Below are positions 19,430 to 28,734 of a stretch of 64,000 bases of DNA, one piece after another. The position numbers and the translations under genes were made by a program. The first letter of the stretch is position 1, and every line of letters starts with the position of its first letter. The stretch comes from Beijerinckiaceae bacterium (GTDB lineage: Bacteria; Pseudomonadota; Alphaproteobacteria; Rhizobiales; Beijerinckiaceae): positions 1 to 64,000 of the forward strand of contig JAPZUD010000006.1 of the NCBI GenBank assembly GCA_027533425.1, in the 5' to 3' direction. The notes below the pieces were generated by a model that was not told the origin of the DNA, did no database searches, and worked only from the letters and a program-made list of their open reading frames with translations.

Positions 19430-22239
19430 TCACCGGCCTGTCCTTTCTCGCTCCACTGGCCCTGATCGCGCTGGTCGCCCTGCCGGCCATCCTGTTCCTG
19501 CTGCGCATCACGCCGCCGCCGCCCCGCCGCCTGCCGCTGCCGACCCTGCCGCTGGTCAAGGACATCCTCGGCAAGGAGCGGGAACCCGCCCGCACGCCGT
19601 GGTGGCTGCTGGTCCTGCGCCTGCTCGCTGCGGCGGCGATCATCCTCGCGGTGGCCGGCCCGCGCTGGCAGCCAAGCCAGGATCTGCAGCCCGCCCCCGG
19701 CACTGGCCCGCTGATCGTGCTGGTCGATGATGGCTGGGCAGCTGCCGGCAACTGGCCGACCCGGATCTCACGGGCGCAGGCCCTGATCGAGCAGGCAGCC
19801 AGCCGCCCGGTCCAGGTGATCGGGACGAGCGAAGAGCGCCCGAGCCTCCAGCCCGAAACCGCTGCGACCGCGCTCAGCCGGCTGCTTTCCCTGCGGCCGA
19901 AGCCCCATTTCCCGCAACGCGAGGCGGCCTTCGACATGGCCCTTTCAGCTGGTGCCGATGCCAGCATCGTCTGGATCAGCGATGGAATTCGGCAGGAAGA
20001 CGAAACCCCGCGCATCGAGCGCTTCATCGCGGCGGCGGGGAACCGGCTCGATATCATCGCCATGCAGCCCTCGCCCATTCTCGCGCTTGCGGGCCTGACG
20101 CAGAATGCGGAGGGCCTCGAGGCGGTGATCCGCCGTCCCGCCACCACAGGGCAGGCCCGCCAGGGGCTGATCCGTGCCTATGACGACAAGGGCCGCCTGC
20201 TCGGCGATACGACCTTCGCGCTGGCCGCCGAGGCACGCGAGGCCACCGCCCGGTTGGCCCTCCCGATCGAGCTGGTCAATGACATCACCCGGCTCGAAAT
20301 TGCTGACGAGAAACATGCCGGCGCCGTCCACCTGCTCGATTCCGCGCATCGGCGGCGCCGCGTCGCGCTGATCTCGGGCGAGACCACCGACACTGCACAG
20401 CCGCTCGTCTCGGCGCGCTATTTCGTCAGCCGGGCGCTGCTTCCCTTCGCCGACCTGCGCGAGCCGCCGCGCGGCGTGCCGGATCCGATCGCCCGCGCGC
20501 TTGACGAGCGGCCGGACGTGCTCGTCCTTGTCGATATCGGCACGCTGGCCGGCGAGACCGCCAGCTCGATCACCCGCTTTGTCGAGAATGGCGGCATGCT
20601 GATCCGCTTCGCAGGCCCGGGCCTTGCCGCTGCCTCCGATGATCTCCTGCCGGTCAAGCTTCGCCGCGGCGGCCGGATCCTCGGTGGCGCCCTTTCGTGG
20701 GACAAGCCGCGCCGGCTCGGTGCCTATCCCGAGGCCTCGCCCTTCTTCGGTCTTGCCGCCAGCCCCGATATCCAGGTCGAGCGGCAGGTTCTGGCAGAAC
20801 CCGATGCCGAACTCAGCCGAGCCAGCTGGGCCGTCCTCGAGGATGGCACGCCGCTGGTGACGGGGATCGCCCGGGGCAAGGGGCATATCGTCCTGTTCCA
20901 TGTCACCGGCGATACAAGCTGGTCGAACCTGCCGCTGTCCGGCGCCTTCGTCGACATGCTGCGCCGGACGCTGCTGATCGCCCGGAGTGCCGGGGCCGCA
21001 GATGCAGGAACAGCAACAACCGGCCGTGAACGTCTCGCCGCCCGAAACAACCTGGACGGCTTCGGCCAGCTTGGCGGCCCCTCGCCCACAGCCCGGCCGG
21101 TCGATCCGCGTTATGCACAACCAGGCACGCTCGATCACCCGCCGGGCTTCTATGGGCCTGCCGAGGCCGGGCTCGCCGTCAATGCGCTGACCTTGGCAAC
21201 CGCCATCGAACCGATCCGTTTCGGCACGGCCCGGGTAACCCCGCTTTCGGAAGGCACGGTGTTTGATTTCCGGCCTTGGTTGATGCTGCTGGCCGTGATG
21301 CTCTTTGTGGCGGATGCGCTTGCTGTGGCCCTTCTCGGCGGCCTTGCCGGCGCCCTTCGCGGGCGTGGCCGCCTCGCCGCACGCGCGGCTGCATTTGTGC
21401 TGGGCCTCGGCCTGCTCTCGCTGGCTGTGCCGGATCAGGGGCTGGCGCAGACACAGGCCCAACCGCAATCGCCGGGCACAGACCTCCGCTCGATCCGGCA
21501 GGAAGACATCCGTTCCAGCCTCCGGCCCCGGCTCGCCTATGTGATCACCGGCGATTCCCGCGTCGACGAGGCCAGCCGGGCAGGCCTCGCCGGCTTGAGC
21601 AATATCCTGCAGCAGCGGACCTCGATCTCGCTTGACGAACCGATCGGCCTCGATCCGGCGCGTGACGAACTGGTCTTCTATTCAATGATCTACTGGCCGA
21701 TCCTTGCCGGCCAGGCGGCCCCGCAGGAACGCGCCATCCGGGCGATCGATACGTTCATGAAGCAGGGCGGGACGGTCATTTTCGATACGCGCGATGCCTT
21801 CGTGCAGCGCCCGGGCGGCATGCCGACGGCCGAAACACGGGCCCTGCGGGCCATGCTCGCCTCGCTCGATATCCCCGCTCTCGAACCTATCCCGCCGGAT
21901 CATGTTCTCACCAAGACCTTCTATCTGCTGGACCGGTTCGTCGGCCGCTATGCCGCCGGCGATACCTGGGTCGAAACGCTTTCCGGCCCGCGGGATGCCA
22001 AGACCCCCGCCCGTGCCGGCGATCGCGTCTCGCCCATCATCATCACCTCGAATGACCTTGCGGCAGCCTGGGCCGTCGATCGGCTCGGCAACCCGATGTT
22101 TCCGCTGGTGCCGGGCGAACCGCGCCAGCGCGAGATGGCGTTCCGCACCGGGGTCAACATCGTGATGTATGTGATGACAGGCAACTACAAGGCCGATCAG
22201 GTCCATGTCCCGGCTCTGCTCGAAAGGCTCGGCCAATGA
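19426..22239 (+). CDS. BatA-type membrane protein with C-terminal DUF4159
   Basis: N-terminal FLAPLALIALVALPAILFLLRITPPPPRR; C-terminal LAYVITGDSRVDEASRAGLAGLSNILQQRTS...TVIFDTRD. Confidence 0.88.
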   Translation: MITGLSFLAPLALIALVALPAILFLLRITPPPPRRLPLPTLPLVKDILGKEREPARTPWWLLVLRLLAAAAIILAVAGPRWQPSQDLQPAPGTGPLIVLVDDGWAAAGNWPTRISRAQALIEQAASRPVQVIGTSEERPSLQPETAATALSRLLSLRPKPHFPQREAAFDMALSAGADASIVWISDGIRQEDETPRIERFIAAAGNRLDIIAMQPSPILALAGLTQNAEGLEAVIRRPATTGQARQGLIRAYDDKGRLLGDTTFALAAEAREATARLALPIELVNDITRLEIADEKHAGAVHLLDSAHRRRRVALISGETTDTAQPLVSARYFVSRALLPFADLREPPRGVPDPIARALDERPDVLVLVDIGTLAGETASSITRFVENGGMLIRFAGPGLAAASDDLLPVKLRRGGRILGGALSWDKPRRLGAYPEASPFFGLAASPDIQVERQVLAEPDAELSRASWAVLEDGTPLVTGIARGKGHIVLFHVTGDTSWSNLPLSGAFVDMLRRTLLIARSAGAADAGTATTGRERLAARNNLDGFGQLGGPSPTARPVDPRYAQPGTLDHPPGFYGPAEAGLAVNALTLATAIEPIRFGTARVTPLSEGTVFDFRPWLMLLAVMLFVADALAVALLGGLAGALRGRGRLAARAAAFVLGLGLLSLAVPDQGLAQTQAQPQSPGTDLRSIRQEDIRSSLRPRLAYVITGDSRVDEASRAGLAGLSNILQQRTSISLDEPIGLDPARDELVFYSMIYWPILAGQAAPQERAIRAIDTFMKQGGTVIFDTRDAFVQRPGGMPTAETRALRAMLASLDIPALEPIPPDHVLTKTFYLLDRFVGRYAAGDTWVETLSGPRDAKTPARAGDRVSPIIITSNDLAAAWAVDRLGNPMFPLVPGEPRQREMAFRTGVNIVMYVMTGNYKADQVHVPALLERLGQ

Positions 22240-24341
22240 GTGCGGATCGCTGGAGCCTGGCCTTTTCCCCCTTCCTGCCCTGGCCTTTCCTTGCGGGTCT
22301 GGCGCTGGTCGGGCTCGTGGCGGTTGCCCTGCTGGTCTGGCGCGGCAAGCGCGGCGCGTGGATCCGCCTCGCGGCCCTCGTCCTGGTGCTGGCTGGCCTC
22401 GCCGATCCGCGCATCATCAACGAGAAGCGGGACCGGCTGACCGATATCGTCGCCATCGCCGTCGATCGCTCCGGATCGCAGACGATCGGCAATCGCCAGC
22501 AGGAAACCGAGGCTGCGCTCAAGGCGCTGACGGACACGCTGAAGGACAGGCCGAATACCGAGATCCGCCTGATCGAGGTCTTCGACCGTGAAGGCAACGG
22601 CGACGGGACGCGCCTGTTCGATGCGGTTGCCGGCGCCACGCGGGACATCCCGCAGGACCGGCTCGCCGGCGTGATCGCCATCACCGACGGCGTGGTGCAT
22701 GACATCCCGGCCGACAGGGCACGCCTGCCCTTTACCGCCCCGCTCCATGCCCTCGTGACCGGGCGGGCCGGCGAGTTCGACCGGCGAATCGAGCTTGTCG
22801 AGGCGCCACGTTTCGGCATTGTCGGGAAGGATGTGACAGTCAGCGTCCGGGTCGAGAACCAGGGCGCGCCAGCCGGCCCGGTCCGGATGACGATCCGCCA
22901 GAACGGGCAGGTTCTCGGCACGCGCAACATCATCGCCGGCGTGCCCGCGCGGCTGCCCCTGCGGATCGACCGCGCCGGCATGAACCTGTTCGAGATTTCG
23001 GTCGAGACGGCTCCGGGCGAACTGACCCCCCTCAACAACCTGCTCGCGCTGCCGATCGACGGCGTTCGCGAGAAGCTCCGCGTCCTGCTCGTCTCGGGTG
23101 AACCCCATGCCGGAGAGCGCACCTGGCGCAACCTGCTCAAGGCCGACCCCAATGTCGATCTCGTGCATTTTACCATTCTCCGCCCGCCGGAAAAGCAGGA
23201 CGGCACGCCGACGAACGAATTGTCGCTGATTGCCTTCCCGACGCGGGAACTCTTCGTCACCAAGATCTCCGAATTCGACCTGATCATCTTCGATCGCTAT
23301 TCGAACCAGACGTTCCTGCCGACGCTCTATTTCGAGAACATGGTGCGCTATGTGCGCGAAGGCGGCGCGATTCTCTTCGCGGTCGGGCCGGAAATCGTCG
23401 CACGCGGCGGATTGCTGACGACGCCCCTGCGTGAGATCATGCCGGCCGAGCCGACCGGCTCGATCGTCGAGCGGGCCTATCGCGCGGAAGTGACGGATCT
23501 CGGCCGCAAGCACCCCGTGACGCGAAACCTTGAAGGTGCAACCGGGCCGCAGGGAACGCCGGTCTGGTCGCCCTGGTTCCGGCAGATTGCCGCGCGCAGC
23601 CGCGAAGGCCAGAGCCTGCTCAACGGCATCGACAACTTGCCGCTTCTCGAATTGCGTCGCGAGGGCAAGGGCCGCGTCGGGCTCTTCCTCTCCGACCATG
23701 TCTGGCTCTGGGCCCGCGGCTATGCCGGTGGCGGCCCCTATCTCGACCTGCTTCGCCGCACGTCGCATTGGCTGATGAAGGAGCCGGAGCTGGAAGAAGA
23801 GGCGTTGCGCCTTTCTGTTGCGGCCGGCCGGATCCAGATCGAACGACGGACCATCGGCGGCCCGCCGGGTGACGCGCGGATCATCGAACCCTCTGGCGAG
23901 GCGCTGCCCGTCACGTTGAGCGAGGCGGAACCCGGGATCTGGCGTGCGGAGATTGCCATCCGGCGGGCCGGGCTCTACCGGGCCGAGAATGGCGGCCTTG
24001 TTGCTTTCGTCAATGCCGGCCAGCCCAATCCGAGGGAGTTCCGCCAGGTCGTCAGCACCGTCTCCGACCTGACGCCGATCGCCGAAGCGACCGGTGGTTC
24101 AGTGCGACGTCTCTATCCGAACGGAACGCTGGTCCTGCCCCGTCTGGTTGATATCCGCTCGGGCACCCGCTTCAGCGGCAGCGACTATATCGGCCTGCGC
24201 CCGACCGAGGCCTCCATCCTGCGTGGTGTCAGCGTCCTGCCGCTGGGGCTCGGCTTCCTTGGGCTGGGCCTCCTGCTGATCCCGATTCTCGCGACCTGGC
24301 TGGCAGAAGGGCTGCGCCGCAGGCGCCCGACCGGCGGCTGA
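22236..24341 (+). CDS. Large membrane protein, GATase/VWA-like, partner in MoxR operon
   Basis: 701 aa, ATGA overlap, N- and C-terminal TM; DIVAIAVDRSGSQTIGNRQQETEAALKALTD; GGAILFAVGPEI. Confidence 0.8.
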   Translation: MSADRWSLAFSPFLPWPFLAGLALVGLVAVALLVWRGKRGAWIRLAALVLVLAGLADPRIINEKRDRLTDIVAIAVDRSGSQTIGNRQQETEAALKALTDTLKDRPNTEIRLIEVFDREGNGDGTRLFDAVAGATRDIPQDRLAGVIAITDGVVHDIPADRARLPFTAPLHALVTGRAGEFDRRIELVEAPRFGIVGKDVTVSVRVENQGAPAGPVRMTIRQNGQVLGTRNIIAGVPARLPLRIDRAGMNLFEISVETAPGELTPLNNLLALPIDGVREKLRVLLVSGEPHAGERTWRNLLKADPNVDLVHFTILRPPEKQDGTPTNELSLIAFPTRELFVTKISEFDLIIFDRYSNQTFLPTLYFENMVRYVREGGAILFAVGPEIVARGGLLTTPLREIMPAEPTGSIVERAYRAEVTDLGRKHPVTRNLEGATGPQGTPVWSPWFRQIAARSREGQSLLNGIDNLPLLELRREGKGRVGLFLSDHVWLWARGYAGGGPYLDLLRRTSHWLMKEPELEEEALRLSVAAGRIQIERRTIGGPPGDARIIEPSGEALPVTLSEAEPGIWRAEIAIRRAGLYRAENGGLVAFVNAGQPNPREFRQVVSTVSDLTPIAEATGGSVRRLYPNGTLVLPRLVDIRSGTRFSGSDYIGLRPTEASILRGVSVLPLGLGFLGLGLLLIPILATWLAEGLRRRRPTGG

Positions 24342-24348
24342 TTGTGCG

Positions 24349-24885
24349 TCAGCTGCCGCCGCGCACCTCGCCCCGCATCGTGGCGAGCGCATCCGGCTCG
24401 AGTTCCAGCGCCAGCAGGCGCATCGGGTCAACGGGGCCAGGCAAGGTGATCTGGCCCGGCGGTACGCGCCGGTAGCCGCTGCGCTTGTAATAGGCCTCAT
24501 CCCCCACAAGGAGGATCAGCGTCGATCCCAGCGCACGGGCCGAATGGGCGCAGCGCTCCAGCAGGGCCCGGCCGATACCTTTCCCCTCGAAAGGCGGGTC
24601 GACCGTCAGCGGGCCCAGCATGAAGGCCGGCCGTGCGCCGATCCGGATCGGCGTCAGCTGGACCGCCGCCACCAGCAGCGATCCGACATGCGCGACGAAG
24701 GCAAGCCCTTCCGTCTGCCCGGCCTGTTCCCGGATGCGAAAGGCGGTCCGCGCAAAGCGGCCCGGCCCGAAGGCGCGGGCATGCAGCCGGTCGACCGCCT
24801 CGTCATCCTTCGGCTTCTGGTGGGTAATGATGAATTCGAGCCCCTGCATGGGCCGCGTGATCACCGGACTTGCTGCCGCCGTCAA
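24349..24885 (-). CDS. GNAT family N-acetyltransferase
   Basis: LGPLTVDPPFEGKGIGRALLERCAHSARALGSTLILLVGDEAYYKRSGY. Confidence 0.88.
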   Translation of the reverse strand: MTAAASPVITRPMQGLEFIITHQKPKDDEAVDRLHARAFGPGRFARTAFRIREQAGQTEGLAFVAHVGSLLVAAVQLTPIRIGARPAFMLGPLTVDPPFEGKGIGRALLERCAHSARALGSTLILLVGDEAYYKRSGYRRVPPGQITLPGPVDPMRLLALELEPDALATMRGEVRGGS

Positions 24886-24891
24886 GCGCTT

Positions 24892-25476
24892 TCACCAGAA
24901 TGGCGAGGTCGGCCTGCCGTCAAGCCACTCCGCGAGGCGCGCGCGCGTGCCCGCCGTGGTCCCTTCCGGCAGGGCATCGAGCGGGAAGAACTGCGCCTCG
25001 GCGATCTCGCGGTCGGGCGGGCGTGGTCCGGTCTGCCGCACCTGGCGGATCCCGTAGACCGCCACATGGTCGCGCCGCGAGACATGGCGGTTCCAGTAGA
25101 TCCCGACCAGTTCCGGAGGGCTCTCGGCGACGAGATTGCCCTCCTCGCGAAGCTCCATCGCCAATGCATCCTGGAGGCTCTGGCCCCATTCCACGCCGCC
25201 GCCCGGCAGATGCCAGCCGGTCAGGTAGGTATGCCGTACAAGGAAGACCCGGCCCTCCCCGTCCAGCGCGATCGCCCGGACGCCGAGCGTCATCCCCCGG
25301 GACAGGTAGAACCAGAGATGGAGGACCCGGCGGAGAACGCGCTTCCAGAACGGGATTGGTTGCCCCTGCGGCTTCTGGAGGCTTGACGGGGAAGGGGTTA
25401 CACGCGACAGGGACGTATCGCGCCCACTGGCGTCGCGACCGGTTTCGAGGCCTGCTTGACCTTTACCCTCGCCCAT
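24892..25476 (-). CDS. NUDIX hydrolase (start uncertain)
   Basis: LTGWHLPGGGVEWGQSLQDALAMELREEGNLV Nudix box; ORF extends to 25758 but the region upstream overlaps the divergent metallophosphoesterase. Confidence 0.8.
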   Translation of the reverse strand: MGEGKGQAGLETGRDASGRDTSLSRVTPSPSSLQKPQGQPIPFWKRVLRRVLHLWFYLSRGMTLGVRAIALDGEGRVFLVRHTYLTGWHLPGGGVEWGQSLQDALAMELREEGNLVAESPPELVGIYWNRHVSRRDHVAVYGIRQVRQTGPRPPDREIAEAQFFPLDALPEGTTAGTRARLAEWLDGRPTSPFW

Positions 25477-26367
25477 CTCTCCGATCCCCATATCGGGCCA
25501 CTTCCCCGGATCCCTTTCCGGGAGCTGCTGAACAAGCGGCTGACCGGTGCGCTCAACTGGCACAGCGCCCGAGCGACGATCCATAACATGGATGTGCTGG
25601 CCGCCATCATGGCGGACATCCTCGAGCAGGCTCCGGACCACATTGCCCTGACCGGCGACCTCGTCAATATCGGCCATGAGGATGAGTTCCCGCAGGCCCT
25701 GGCGACAACCGAAGTCCTTGGCGGGCCGGATCGCGTGAGCATCGTTCCCGGGAATCATGATGCCTATATCCGCGAATCACTGCCGGCCATGGCGGCCGTG
25801 TTCAGCCCCTTCATGTCGGGCGACACGGCTGAAAGCCACGCATTCCCCTATCTCCGCCAGCGAGGTTCCGTGGCACTGATCGGGGTCAATTCCGGCATTC
25901 CCACCTTGCCTTTCATGGCTACAGGAAAGGTTGGCCGTGCCCAGCGCCAGGCGCTCGCGGCGATGCTCGACGAAACGCGCAAGGCGGGTCTTTTCCGCGT
26001 GCTGATGATCCATCATCCGCCGGTCAGGAATGCCTCCCGCTTCGGGCGGAGCCTCAAGGACAACAAGGAATTCACGCGGCTGCTGGCCGAGCATGGTGCG
26101 GAGCTTGTGCTCCACGGCCATAATCACCGGCACTCGCTCAACGTGATCGAATCCACGTCGGGGCCGGTTCCGGTGGTCGGCGTGGGCTCGGCTTCCGCGG
26201 TACCCGGCACGCCACTGCACAAGGCGGAATATCATCTGATCCGAATCGACCCGGAAACCCGCAGCTTCGAATTGCGCCGGCGCGGCTTTGCCGGCCGGAA
26301 AAGCCAGATCGACGATCTGGGTGGCTTCTGCTTCCCGGTCATCCCGGGTTCGAGAACAAAACCTTAA
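25456..26367 (+). CDS. Calcineurin-like metallophosphoesterase (TTG start)
   Basis: LAHLSDPHIGP, LTGDLVN, VPGNHDAY, LHGHNHRHS. Confidence 0.92.
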   Translation: MTFTLAHLSDPHIGPLPRIPFRELLNKRLTGALNWHSARATIHNMDVLAAIMADILEQAPDHIALTGDLVNIGHEDEFPQALATTEVLGGPDRVSIVPGNHDAYIRESLPAMAAVFSPFMSGDTAESHAFPYLRQRGSVALIGVNSGIPTLPFMATGKVGRAQRQALAAMLDETRKAGLFRVLMIHHPPVRNASRFGRSLKDNKEFTRLLAEHGAELVLHGHNHRHSLNVIESTSGPVPVVGVGSASAVPGTPLHKAEYHLIRIDPETRSFELRRRGFAGRKSQIDDLGGFCFPVIPGSRTKP

Positions 26368-26416
26368 CCCGAATAAGCGCAAGGTATCGCCGTTTCGGAT
26401 ACTGGGGATCGACCAC

Positions 26417-26953
26417 GTGACGGCCGCGCAACCGATAGACCTCCTGAGCGAGCAGCAGCCCCCGGCTGGTGCCGATGTTTCGGCCGCGCCGGCCCCTGTC
26501 CGCCGGGTCGCGGATGCGATGGACCGGGCCGCGATCCCCTACACACTCCTGATGCTGCCCCGCCCTATGACGGCTCCCGAAGACCTCGCGGACGCCTGCG
26601 GTTGCGAGGTCAACTTCATCGTCCAGGCCATGCTGATGCGCGGGAAGGCGACGAAGAAGAATTTCCTCATCCTTCATTCCGCCGCCACCCGCGTCAATGA
26701 CCGTATTCTGGGTCCGATGGTGGGCGAAAATCTCCAACGGGCGGATGCCGATTTCACCATGCGTTTCACTGGCTTCCCGATGGGCTGTGTCCCGCCGATC
26801 GGCCATCAGAACCGGGTCCCGGTGCTCATGGATATCGGCCTGACCCGCTTTGCCCGGGTCTGGTGCCCGTCCGGGACACCCAACGCCCTGTTCTCGGTAC
26901 CGACCCTCGTCCTTGCGCGGGCCATCTCCGCCAGGATCGTCCAGTTCAACTGA
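26417..26953 (+). CDS. YbaK/EbsC-type aminoacyl-tRNA editing domain protein (GTG start)
   Basis: FTGFPMGCVPPIGHQNRVPVLMDIGLTRFARVWCPSGTPNALFSV. Confidence 0.85.
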   Translation: MTAAQPIDLLSEQQPPAGADVSAAPAPVRRVADAMDRAAIPYTLLMLPRPMTAPEDLADACGCEVNFIVQAMLMRGKATKKNFLILHSAATRVNDRILGPMVGENLQRADADFTMRFTGFPMGCVPPIGHQNRVPVLMDIGLTRFARVWCPSGTPNALFSVPTLVLARAISARIVQFN

Positions 26954-27048
26954 TCTGTCCCGCTGCGGCATCCGGTCAAGGCACCCCTCTCGCCTTCGGG
27001 GATGCTTGCGCTATGGTGCCTGCCTCGAGCCCGCGGACCTGATGCAGG

Positions 27049-27927
27049 ATGATGGATTTTCTTGACGAGTACTGGCTGAGGCCTGACCCGGCCGACCCGC
27101 GCCTCTCCGAGGCTGTTTCCGGCCATGACGAGACCGGCGCGGCCATCGAGACCCGCGTCACCGTCGAGCGACCGCTGACGCTGTTTCTCAATGCACGCGA
27201 GATCGTCACCATGATGACGATCGGCGATTACCCTGAATATCTCGCGCTCGGCTACCTGCTGAACCAGAACATGCTCTCGCCGGAAACGGAAGTGACGGCG
27301 GTCGAGCATGACGAGGATCTGGATGTGGTGGTGGTCCGGACAGCGACCGAAACCGACTTTGAGGAAAAGCTGAAGAAAAAGGTCCAGACTTCCGGTTGCG
27401 CGCAGGGCACGGTCTTCGGTGACCTGATGGACGTGATCGAGAATGCGCGGCTGCCGCAAACACCGCTGCGCACATCCTGGCTTTACCACCTGACCCACAA
27501 GATCAACCAAACGCCCTCGCTCTACCTCGAATCCGGTGCGATCCATGGCAGCATTCTCGCCTGCGAGGATCGCCCGCTCGTCTATCTCGAGGATGTCGGG
27601 AGGCATAATGCAGTCGACAAGATTGCCGGCTATATGTATCGGCATGCGGTCGATCCGGCCGACAAGATCTTCTACACAACCGGCCGCCTCACCTCGGAAA
27701 TGGTGATCAAGACAGTCCGCATGGGAATACCGGTCCTGGTCTCTCGATCCGGCTTCACAGCCTGGGGTGTCGAACTGGCGCGCAAGGCCGGGCTCACACT
27801 GATCGGCCGGGCGCGGGGCAAACGCTTCATCGTTCTCTCTGGCCAGGACAGGCTGATCTACGATCAGGATCTCGCCTATATCCCCGAGGAATCGGCGCGG
27901 AACCGCCGGAAAGGTGCCGGAGAATGA
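27049..27927 (+). CDS. fdhD: Formate dehydrogenase accessory sulfurtransferase FdhD
   Basis: LFLNAREIVTMMTIGDYPEYLALGYL, EDVGRHNAVDKIAGYMY, TTGRLTSEMVIKTVRMGIPVLVSRS; single-Cys SGCAQGT loop. Confidence 0.93.
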   Translation: MMDFLDEYWLRPDPADPRLSEAVSGHDETGAAIETRVTVERPLTLFLNAREIVTMMTIGDYPEYLALGYLLNQNMLSPETEVTAVEHDEDLDVVVVRTATETDFEEKLKKKVQTSGCAQGTVFGDLMDVIENARLPQTPLRTSWLYHLTHKINQTPSLYLESGAIHGSILACEDRPLVYLEDVGRHNAVDKIAGYMYRHAVDPADKIFYTTGRLTSEMVIKTVRMGIPVLVSRSGFTAWGVELARKAGLTLIGRARGKRFIVLSGQDRLIYDQDLAYIPEESARNRRKGAGE

Positions 27928-28544
27928 GCCTGGCCTATGTCATCCTTGCCGGCGGCAGGGCCACCCGGATGGGCGGGGGCGACAAGCCATTGCAGCGCCT
28001 CGGGGACCGCGCCATTCTTGACCGGGTCATCGAGCGCCTGGCGGCACCGCCCGGACATGTTGCGCTCAATGCGAACATGGATCCCGGTCGATTTGCCGGC
28101 TACTCTCTTCCCGTTATTGCAGATGCATTTCCGGATTATCCGGGTCCGCTCGCCGGGATCCTTGCGGGCCTCGATTGGGCTGCCGGGCAGCACGGCATCA
28201 CTGACATTGTCTCTGTTCCCGGTGATTGCCCGTTCATCCCGAAGGACCTCGCATCGCGCCTGCTGGCAGGGCGCGCCGGTGCAGGCACCGGCTTTGCCTG
28301 CGCAGCATCAGGCGGCTGGACGCACCCGGTGATCGGACTCTGGCCGATTACGTGTCGTAACGACCTCCGCGAGGCTCTCGCGGCGGGTGAACGCAAGATC
28401 GACCGTTTCACCGGACGCTATGGTTGCGCCGCCGTAGAATGGCCGATCGCGGGCTATGATCCCTTCTTCAACGTGAACACCCCGGACGAATTGCTGCAGG
28501 CCGAAGCCCTGCTTCCGCTTGTCGGGGGCAGCCAAATACCCTAG
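27924..28544 (+). CDS. mobA: Molybdenum cofactor guanylyltransferase
   Basis: YVILAGGRATRMGGGDKPLQRLGDRAILD; FDH-linked position. Confidence 0.93.
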   Translation: MSLAYVILAGGRATRMGGGDKPLQRLGDRAILDRVIERLAAPPGHVALNANMDPGRFAGYSLPVIADAFPDYPGPLAGILAGLDWAAGQHGITDIVSVPGDCPFIPKDLASRLLAGRAGAGTGFACAASGGWTHPVIGLWPITCRNDLREALAAGERKIDRFTGRYGCAAVEWPIAGYDPFFNVNTPDELLQAEALLPLVGGSQIP

Positions 28545-28593
28545 ATTTGCAATGCGTTTCACGTCGGCTCATGGCCGGACCAAGGAGAAAAAA

Positions 28594-28731
28594 ATGAAGT
28601 CTTTCGCTCTGGCGATTGCCGCGATCCTCGTCATCTCGATTGGCTCTTCGTTCGTGCTGAACGCCAATTTCCAGAAGTCAGCCGATCAGGCCTATGCCAC
28701 GACGGGTGCCCGCCTCGATCGGGCCAATTGA
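28594..28731 (+). CDS. 45-aa single-TM/exported micro-protein
   Basis: aaggag RBS; MKSFALAIAAILVISIGSSFVLNANFQKSADQAYATTGARLDRAN*. Confidence 0.65.
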   Translation: MKSFALAIAAILVISIGSSFVLNANFQKSADQAYATTGARLDRAN

Positions 28732-28734
28732 TCG

